Part shown: piece after piece, positions 55,876-64,000 of the stretch
How the letters are laid out: the number at the start of each line of letters is the position of its first letter
Numbering within the stretch: the first letter of the stretch is position 1
Source of the DNA: Cornus controversa
Lineage: Eukaryota; Streptophyta; Magnoliopsida; Cornales; Cornaceae
Assembly: GCA_026545225.1 (NCBI GenBank)
Contig: CM048846.1
Coordinates: forward strand, 39,939,501 to 40,003,500
Direction of reading: 5' to 3'
DNA: 64,000 nucleotides
Position numbers and translations under genes: made by a program
Notes under the pieces: generated by a model
What the model was told of the DNA's origin: nothing
Seen by the model: only the letters and a program-made list of their open reading frames with translations
Databases searched by the model: none

Positions 55876-58800
55876 CATTCCCTTCAATATTGTTTACAGA
55901 GTTCATTACAAGGTAATGACTACTCAAGTCAGTCCTCACTCCCTTATGGAATCTCCAAAAGGAGAAACTCTTTTCCTTCAAGCAAATGATGAAAACGCAT
56001 AAATATATGTCCCTAGGACAATCAAATGGAGTGAAATTTCATTTCCAGAAGAATGGACTCCAGAACAAGTTGTTCCTCCACCAAAAATAGAAAATAAAAA
56101 ATAAGAATAAATTTTCCAATTCTCCGATGAAGGGGTAAAATTTTGATTTGCCTTTCTTCAAGACATTCCCCCTTTCTTCAAGAAATTCCTCCAGAAGAGT
56201 TAGATTTTCCACCATCTCCAAACATATCCACAAATGGAGGATTGAGACTCTCACATATTCAAGATTGAAAGAGTATATGAAATAGATAAAGATCTTTTGA
56301 GGAAAGATTTTTATTTAGCTTTAAAAAATGCCAAAAGAGAATGGTATTTCAACTTATTTTGTGCATAACAAACCCTAGAAATCATAGATGAATGGTATTC
56401 ATTTTGCAATAAAAACAAATTTTTGGCCCATTTCTTCACTTGTTTTGAAATATATTGCCTAGAAAACAACATAGAGTACCTTTTCCCAACAATTAAGACT
56501 TTAAATGTTACAAACAAACTCACAAACACATGGAAGACAACCCAAGGAAACATAGTTGAGGCTATTCATCATCCAACAGAAGCTGTCCAAATCAAAGTAC
56601 AAAATAATACTTTCATCTCTTCTCCTTTCAAATTAAAGGAAGATGACCAGGCACCTCCTAAAGCCAGAGATATTGAAAATCTCATGGAACAAAACAATTT
56701 CACAGACCAACACTTAAAAACTATTGGTACTCTCAATCAAGTTATAGGCACTGACACAGAAATAGAAGAAATAGAAGAAGGTTTTCAAGAAAACTCTCAA
56801 CAAATCAATGCATTATATCTCCTCTCCACAAAAAAAAAAAAAAAAAACTATTTTCCTAGGCCAACCTTCCCAGATCTTCAAATAGAAGAAAGAGGACAAT
56901 TTTCTCAAGCAGCCTATCATGGTGGAACCATCTATATATGAATGGAATTTAGGTGGAAAAATATAATATCACATTTTAAATACTTTCCAAGAAATGACTA
57001 TGGTCAGTACAGCATACAAAAACAAAAAATGATTCAACAGACCATGTAGTAGTCCAAGCCCTAGTAACTGGTTTTACTGGACAACTCAAGGGATGGTGGG
57101 ATCACATCCTCACCTTCGAAAAATGTAAAACAATTTTACACTCAGTAAAAACAAATTCAAATGGAATAACAATTAAAATAGAAGATGGTGAAGAAATTGA
57201 AGATGCAGTTGCAACACTCATTTTTTCCATCGCAAAACAATTTTTAGGTGACCTTTCAGTCGTTAGAGATAAAACATCTGAAGTACTAACAAATCTTTAG
57301 ATGTCGCAAACTTCAAGATTTTAGGTGGTACAAAGATATTTTTCTTACTAAAGTCCTTACAAGAACTGATTGTAATCAAGTCTTTTGGAAAGAAAAATTC
57401 ATAGCTGGATTGCCTAATCTCTTTGCAGAAAGAATTAGAAAATCCATCAGGTCAAAAAATGAAGGACACATATTTCAAACTTCAACAACAAATCAAACAT
57501 GAAAAATTTACAAGTAAAAAGGAGTTAGGATCCTTTTGCCAACAATTTGGTTTTGATAAATTAATCCTTCCTTCAAAACACAAGAATCATAGGAATGATA
57601 AAAGAACACATTCCAGAGGAATAAAACATAAATATAGAAAATTTAATAATTCCTTTAAATCAAAATTCCAATAGTTTTCTTACAAGAAATCTAAAACTTT
57701 TAGAAATCACAAAAGGTCCAATACTCAACCCAAAGCAGCTGTAAAATGTGGAAAATTTGGACATTACCTTAAAGATTGCAAAGTCAAACAAAAGATCAAT
57801 AAATTAGATTTACCTGAAATAGTTAGGAACCAACTCAGGTAAATCTTGTTAAATTCTTCAGCCAGTGAAATATATGATCAAGAGATTAACAATATTCAAG
57901 AAGATGAATACAAGAAAGACTCTAATACAAACCTAGACTCTGAATCCTCAACAGATGAACTACCAATCAAATCAAGATGTATTTGCATGATAACCAGAGA
58001 CCAAGAATTCATATTAGATATTATAGATAAAATAAAAGATTTAAGTTTTCGCAAAGAATGTTTGATAAAATTCACCAATAACATTGGAAAAAGAAAGGAT
58101 AAGATTCCTATCCTAACAGAAAATTCATACAACCTTACAGAAATGTTCGAAAGATTCAACAAACAACCTTAAGCACCAATAAGAATTCAAGATCTTCACA
58201 AATAGCTCCTATAAAACAAGAAAATAAAGTTTTAAAAAATTCTACAACCAATGACATTTTAGATTCTAATGATCAAATACCAACAAAAGAATGTGATGCT
58301 TACATCAATCTTAATTTGAACACAAATAACATTTTAGAAATCGAATGCCAAACTAAAAATTGTCATCAACAAAGTTTATACAATCGAGACAGTTGCATTG
58401 ATTGATTCAGTTGTAGATTTGAATTGTATTTACGAATGACTTGTTCCTACACAATATTTTTAAAAAAAAAATGAAAGAAAGATTGCAAAGCACTAGCAGT
58501 TCCCATCTAGCAGTTAATTACAAACTTACAAATGCTCATGTTTGTAATCAAGGTCTATGTATTAAGACACCTTTTGTCTTGGTAAAAAATTTAAACACAC
58601 CAGTTACACTAGGAACTCCTTTTATCCCCTTACTCTACCTTATTACAAGGATAAATGGCCAAGGAATAATGACTAACCTTATGGATCAAGAAATATGTTT
58701 TGAATTTGCTGACCCAGCCAATCTCAAAGTTCTTACAAACAAATTGATGAACAATTAAGCAATAAAATGCTTAAAGAGTCCATCAAAAAAATTAGAGAAA

Positions 58801-59825
58801 AACTAGAAAAAAACATTATTGAGCTTCCTTATGAAAGCACTTTGAGTGAGAAAAACATCCCTACCAAAGCAAGACCCATCCAAATGAATCAAGAACTTTT
58901 AGACTATTGCATGAAAGAAATTCAACATATGTTAAACAAGAGATTAATTTGGGAAAGCCGCTCGCCCTGGAGCTGTGCTGACTTTTACGTTCAGAAAAAT
59001 GCTGAACTAAAAAGAGGAGTCCACAGAATAGTTATCATTACAAACCTCTTAACGAAGTTTTACAATTGATACTATCCACTAGCCAATAAGAAAGATTTAA
59101 TACAAAGGCTTGTTCATGCAAGTGTCTTTTCAAAATTCGATCTCAAATTTGGATTTTGGCAAATACAGATTGCAAAAAAGGACAAATATAAAACATCCTT
59201 TATAGTCCCATTTGGCCATTATGAGTGGAACGTAATGCCTTTCAAATTAAAAAATGCTCCTTTAGAATTCCAAAAAATAATGAATGAAATTTTCATTCCA
59301 CACACAAACTTTTCAATAGTTTACATTGATGATGTTCTCATCTTTTCGATCCTCTTCTATAGAAATGCATTGGAAACATCCCAATATATTCTTTAAGATA
59401 ATTAAACACAATGGATTAGTCCTATCCATTTCAAAGCTTACTTTGTTTCAAGAAAAGATCAAATTTCTAGGAAAGCAAATCCATCATGGAACTATTGTCC
59501 TTATCGAAAGGTCCCATCATGGAACTATTGTCCCTATTGAAAGGTCCATTCAATTTGCTGACAAATTTTCCGATGAAATTAAGGATAAAAATCAATTGCA
59601 AAGATTTATAGGTAGCTTGAATTACCTCTTAGAATTTTATGAAAATTTATCTCTTCTGTGTGAGCCCCTACATCAAAGGCTTAAGAAGAACCCTCCTCCA
59701 TGGACAGAGGAGCAAACAAAAGTTGTAAAACTCATCAAACGTAAAGAAAATAATTTACCTGGATTACGTATTGTAGAATCTACTGCCTTTAAAATTGTTG
59801 AACTGATGCTTCCGATTTAGGATAT
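55876..59825 (+). pseudogene. Endogenous caulimovirid (pararetrovirus) polyprotein, decayed
   Basis: The order of domains is movement-protein-like text (about 55876-56250), a coat-protein-like region (56423-57660), a zinc-knuckle remnant (about 57738-57783), an aspartic protease region (about 58385-58750), reverse transcriptase (58767-59360, YIDD at about 59321-59332) and the opening of RNase H (TDASDLGY in a shifted frame, about 59803-59825). This is the caulimovirid layout, in which RT and RNase H follow the coat protein. Stops and frameshifts are frequent throughout. The knuckle lacks its first Cys, and the protease D-S-G reads D-S-V. The copy is inert. It ends abruptly where a gypsy LTR begins (59826). 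A gypsy origin is less likely, but cannot be excluded because the 3' part is missing. Confidence 0.78.
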
Positions 59826-61132
59826 TGTAAGAATCGTGACCATTTTTGGCCGATTTTTTTTTATTTCATTTAAATGCATATAAATGATTATAAATATGTT
59901 TTAAATGTAAAATGCATGTTTGGGGACATTTATATATGTCTGAAGAAGTTTTGGAAGCGTTTGGCAAAAGTTGACTTTTTCGGGTCAAGTGGGTCCGGGA
60001 CGTGGGTCCTGTGTGCCCGAAAAATTTGAAAGTGTCAAAATGACACTAAATTTGGAGAGTAGCTTAGATAAAATATTTGATGTGCTACGAAATTAATTTC
60101 AGGTCTGTTCCGAAAGTGAAAACAGAGCCCAGGAAGGTTTACTGAGTAACTAGTGACAATTTTGTAAATAGATGAGCTAGGTCTATAAATAACAATATAT
60201 CTCTATATATAGTAATATCATCTTATTCCCTTCTTCATTAATTTTGAGAGGCTTGGGGCGATAATTGGAAGGCGTCGAAGAAGAATAAGTTAGTTAATGC
60301 ATTGAGGGATCGAGTTTGATCCATCCGGAATCGAATTCGGAGAAAGTTAACTTTTTGGTGAGAAATTAGAGAAATCATTTGGAAGCTTTTCCAAATTGAG
60401 GCAGGGATGCCTAACCTATAAAATCTGGGACTTTTACGAGTATATTGGTTGTTAATAGCAACTAATTGATTATGTGGGTATAATTAGATGTCTTCCAAGG
60501 TTGAAGCATGCTAAATTATATTACTTAGTAAATTATCAATGTTAAATGATGTAATTACATGTTTATAAATGTCTTAGATGATTATATATGCATATTGAGG
60601 TTGAATTATGAAAGACTATGCGAATTCATGTGTATTTGTGAAAGTAACACTTATGTGTTTGATAATTGTCTTGAAAGCATGCTTGGATGTGAAAGCATGT
60701 TTAATTGTCAATATAAGTGATATGAAAGGTGCAATGTGTGAGACATGTTCAATGTGAAAGTATGTGATGTTTATTTAGAAAATGTTCAAGCATGACAATA
60801 AGTATCATGTTACTTTGATTATAATTGCATAGTGAGCATGAACATGTGGGAATACATCTTCATTTATTGGCTTGGTGAGAGTGGTGAGCTCAATTGGGTG
60901 ATAAAGTCCTCTTGACGAGTGGCGAGGTAATCCGATAAAGGGAACCCTTGTGGGGCAATTCGGTAAAAGAACCTAATGGAGTGATCAGGTATGGGAGCTC
61001 TATTTAGATGGAAGAGGATACTCCCTAAAACGGAGTCCTATGATGAGGTAAACCGGTAAAGGAACCTCAGTTAGGTGGGATTAGGTGATCCGTAAAACCG
61101 AAGCCTAATGGATGTGTGGAAAGGATGAGGGA
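59826..61132 (+). repeat. Gypsy LTR 5' part inserted in the pararetrovirus RNase H
   Basis: TGTAAGAATCGTGACC at 59826 is the LTR start, matching the inverse at 63523. The 5 bp to its left are GATAT; a matching duplication would lie at the far end, outside the window. The body carries GTAAAGGAACC / GTAATCCG-type short repeats at 60900-61110. It stops at 61132, where a sequence in the opposite orientation begins exactly at an LTR terminus. Confidence 0.75.
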
Positions 61133-63053
61133 TGTCACACCCCAATTTCTGATACTCAAAAACTAAGGGTGATTATGTAATAAATGATCACATCTGACCA
61201 TTAATCCCATTATAGTACCATACTCTGATACCAAGTTGTCACGCCCCGATTTCTAATACTAAAAAAATTGAGGGTGATTAAGTAATAAGCCACCTCAATA
61301 TCGCGAAAAAATTATTGCGTGCACATTATTATGTACGCACAATTCTATAACACTCATCTCAGTGGATCCATACATGGCCACACATACACATAACCAACCC
61401 CACTCCTATTTTCCAATTACCTATAGTCTGTATTCAAGTTTAGCTTCTTTCAGTAGGCTGAAACTACAGTTTCAGTCGGCTAAAGAAGTGCTCTAGAAAC
61501 ACTTATTTCATTTTGTAATTTTCGACAGCCTCAAAGTGAATTTTAGCAAGCTCAAAGTGAACTTTCAGCAAGCTCAAAGTGAGTTTTCAGTTGGCTGAAG
61601 AAGTGCTCTACAAAAGCTTATTTTATTCTACCACTTTCAGCAAGCTCAAAATAAACTTTCAGCAAGCTCAAAGTGAACTTTAGACATAAATGAGAGTTCA
61701 TCATTTGCAACATCAAGCTTTAATCATGTTCAAAATGTGCGTAGAGCGTAGAAGATCATAAATACAACTACAACATGTTCTTGAATTATAAAGACAACAT
61801 ATTAAAGTCTAAGTTTCCATACACATATCAATATGCACTAAGTCCACACCCCGGACATGCCAAATAGAAAAATAAAAAGAGAAGGAGTTCTAAGACTCTG
61901 AATCCATATCTTGGATGCTCACCATCCATCACTTCCTTGCCATGTCCTGAAAATATTAATGTAGGGGGGTGAACAAGTTCAACGACTCAAAGTAACATGT
62001 TGTGCAATCCATTCAAGTCTACATTTCATATAATTGCATAAAGGTAATATCAATGCACAATTTAGCTACGTGTAATGCTTTCTAGCATTCTAGTAAAAGC
62101 TATATGTCCATTTCCATTGCTTACACATCAAATACCTTTGTCAACCACAATTCACAACATGCTTCATTTCACAACCCATCATATCTATAACATATGATAC
62201 ATTCAAATTTATCCATAATTCCACTTACTTCACATAAGTCACGTTACTTCACATAGTTCAACACAAAATTACATTGTACTCGAAATTGAACTCACACTCA
62301 CACCACACCCGCAAGACATGTACCAAAATTCCACATGCTAATTCCTTTGATTATTTCGGGCTACTAACCCGTCCGGTCACCACTCACTTGCGCAAGGTAG
62401 AGGACTTTCAACCCTAAAGAGGATGTTTTCCTCTTCTATTTTCTATGAGTCATTCCCGAGTATTCATTACAAACATAAAATATTTCATGTTTTGCATGTT
62501 CATTCGCATATTTGGATGCATTGCACTTAATACATGCCCTATGTCCATTCTAGCATGTCATTCAATAATTCATAATGATACAAGAGTACATTAAATTCCC
62601 AAAATCAAGCTTTCCAATAAATTCACTAAAATTCCACATATGCAATTTATACCTCAACTTGCACATATAAGTAATTCATGCATTCAATAACATCTATCAA
62701 CCATTTCCAATTCAACGAAGCATAAATCATCAATTAAATTCAAAAATTAATCTACAAAATCTCATATTATCATATGTAACATAAATACATCAATTTTATG
62801 CTTAAAATATGAAATTAAAGTTGAAATGTAAGACACAACACACACCCCCTACCTCAATAGTTATAGTTTTAAGCTATTCCTTACTTCACTCGAAAAATTA
62901 ACTTTCTTAGAAATTAATTGCGGACTGATCAAACTCGAGCCCTTGTCACGTAGATCGTTTCTTCCTTCTTCGGTGAACTCAAATTCGCACCCAAGTCTCT
63001 CTAAATTGATGAAGAAGGGAGGAAGAACATGAAGCTACATATGTATGTATATG

Positions 63054-63105
<52 letters not shown>

Positions 63106-63523
63106 ACTCACGGCTGCTGGAAGAAGAGAATGGGAATGACTGACCTCCCTTTGCTATTTATACCACAATGTCCGACACTTATTAACAAGTATGCCACAAC
63201 TTTTTCACTAAACCTTTCCGGGCTCATTTTTGGAGTTCCATAACTCCGATTGATACGAAATCGATTTCGTTGCATGTCAAATATTTTATTTAAGCTACCC
63301 TCCAAATTTGAAGTCATACCAAGACTGTCAAATTGCCCTTGGGTTGATAGGACCCGAAAAAGTCAACTTTTGCTAAACGCTCTGAAAATTTTTCCAAACC
63401 TTAAATAAGTTATCTAAACATGTATTTTACATTTAAAACATATATATAATCATTTAAAACATTAATATGCCATTTAAATGAAAATACAAGAAAATTGGCC
63501 AAAAATGCTCACAGTTCTTACAA
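61133..63523 (-). repeat. Complete gypsy LTR, minus orientation, with duplicated end
   Basis: On the plus strand LTR ends read TGTCACACCCC at 61133 and TGTCACGCCCC at 61237, 104 bp apart, with the inverse primer site TCTGATACCA at 61224-61233 between them. The LTR start is the inverse of TGTAAGAACTGTGAGC, ending at 63523. That gives 2287 bp from the inner end, or 2391 bp from the outer end. The body has a word cluster CAGCAAGCTCAAAGTGAACTT (61545-61690) and a TA then GT microsatellite (63054-63104). The adjacent coding tail at 63562 makes this the 3' LTR of a minus-strand element. Confidence 0.85.
63054..63104. repeat. Compound TA/GT microsatellite
   Basis: About eight TA units then about 18 GT units, inside the minus-strand LTR. 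Confidence 0.95.
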
Positions 63524-63561
63524 CCTAGCTAACTTAAAAGGATTTCGTCCCCAAAATCAAG

Positions 63562-64000
63562 TCATACCTGGAGGAAATAATTCTGGATACTTAGAACAAA
63601 ATTCTTCCTCTCGCTCCCAAGTAGCTTCCTCAACATTGGGATGATGCCACAAAACCTTGACCAAGGGAATGGTCTTACCCGTCAGAACTTGCTCTCAAGC
63701 ATCAAGAATCTGGATTGGTCTCTCCTCATAAGTGACTTCCTTGTCAACCTCAACGTCATCCCAACTTAAGACATGTGATGGATTAGGTTTGTATTTTCTC
63801 AACATCGAAACATGGAACACATTGTGAACCTTCTCCCACTGTGGTGGCAAAACCAATTTATAGGCCACCTCACCGACACACTCAAGGATCTCAAATGGTC
63901 CAATATCCCTTGGTGACAACTTGCCACTCTGCCCCAAGCACATCAATTGTAGTAACCCTTGTGGGCGGGTGCAAAGAAGAGACACTGGGTGAGCTACCAC
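63562..64000 (-). pseudogene. Chromovirus (Tekay/Del-like) polyprotein C-terminus with chromodomain
   Basis: Reading leftward from the window edge, the frame gives the integrase C-terminal segment (GPFEILECVGEVAYKLVLP, then VFHVSMLRKY), a linker, a TGA stop at 63695-63697 in place of a likely Arg codon, and in the same frame the chromodomain core (VLWHHPNVEEATWEREEEF, about 63591-63647) to a terminal stop at 63562-63564. Apart from the single stop, nothing is broken. The chromodomain in this clade directs integration to particular chromatin. An LTR follows 39 bp later. The rest of pol lies outside the window. Confidence 0.88.

Noticed and set aside
2600..64000. CRISPR-like array or a bacterial-type system
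   Set aside because: No regularly spaced identical repeats with unique spacers exist, and gene structure is clearly plant nuclear. The word clusters in LTRs have irregular spacing and diverged copies.

Overview
The window is nuclear DNA of a flowering plant, almost certainly a eudicot with a large, repeat-rich genome. The evidence is one spliced plant gene with GT-AG introns and a telo-box/site II promoter, set among AT-rich DNA packed with typical plant transposons: Ty3/gypsy chromovirus and Tat/Athila elements, Ty1/copia, TRIM, LINE, PIF/Harbinger, MITEs and an endogenous caulimovirid. The species cannot be named from the sequence.

Left part (1-20.9 kb) is a retrotransposon graveyard. Pieces of one family of long (about 2.3 kb) gypsy LTRs occur in both orientations (1-1928 +, 3609-5985 -, 9816-10770 +, 10771-11690 -, 14961-16165 -, 16652-17178 + and 20008-20876 +). 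Between them lie a broken chromovirus-type gag spliced to a Tat/Athila-type RNase H-integrase (6.5-9 kb), a gag-only copia remnant (11.7-13.8 kb), and a decayed gag-protease-RT-RNase H element with two internal deletions (17.2-20.0 kb).

Middle part (20.9-31.5 kb) is DNA-transposon territory. It holds a MITE with an amplified interior, a TIR element that seems to carry a piece of a host gene (perhaps SCD2-like), a decayed two-gene PIF/Harbinger element (Myb/SANT-like protein plus DDE transposase), and a MITE nested inside a MITE of the same family.

The only host gene I can support is a 13-exon RBM39/CC1-like splicing factor (31879-52666, 612 residues: RS-rich N-terminus, two RRMs, C-terminal UHM). 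Its coding exons read through without a break, but introns have swollen to a 20.8 kb gene by insertion of a TRIM with target duplication, several LINE 3' ends, a hAT-like MITE with an 8-bp target duplication, a SINE-like unit and tandem duplications.

Right part (52.7-64 kb) has low-complexity DNA with a long palindrome, then a decayed endogenous pararetrovirus (about 55.88-59.83 kb). A gypsy LTR begins inside its RNase H region. That LTR meets an inverted copy of the same family at 61133, and the minus-strand element continuing past the window end is the youngest-looking one here (chromodomain reading frame with a single stop).

The most interesting unexplained pattern is in the gypsy LTRs. 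The LTR 3' end with its tRNA-Met primer site is duplicated 102-105 bp apart in four separate copies, the ends can form stem-loops of different sequence but similar shape, and the LTR bodies carry dense clusters of short repeated words that differ from copy to copy.
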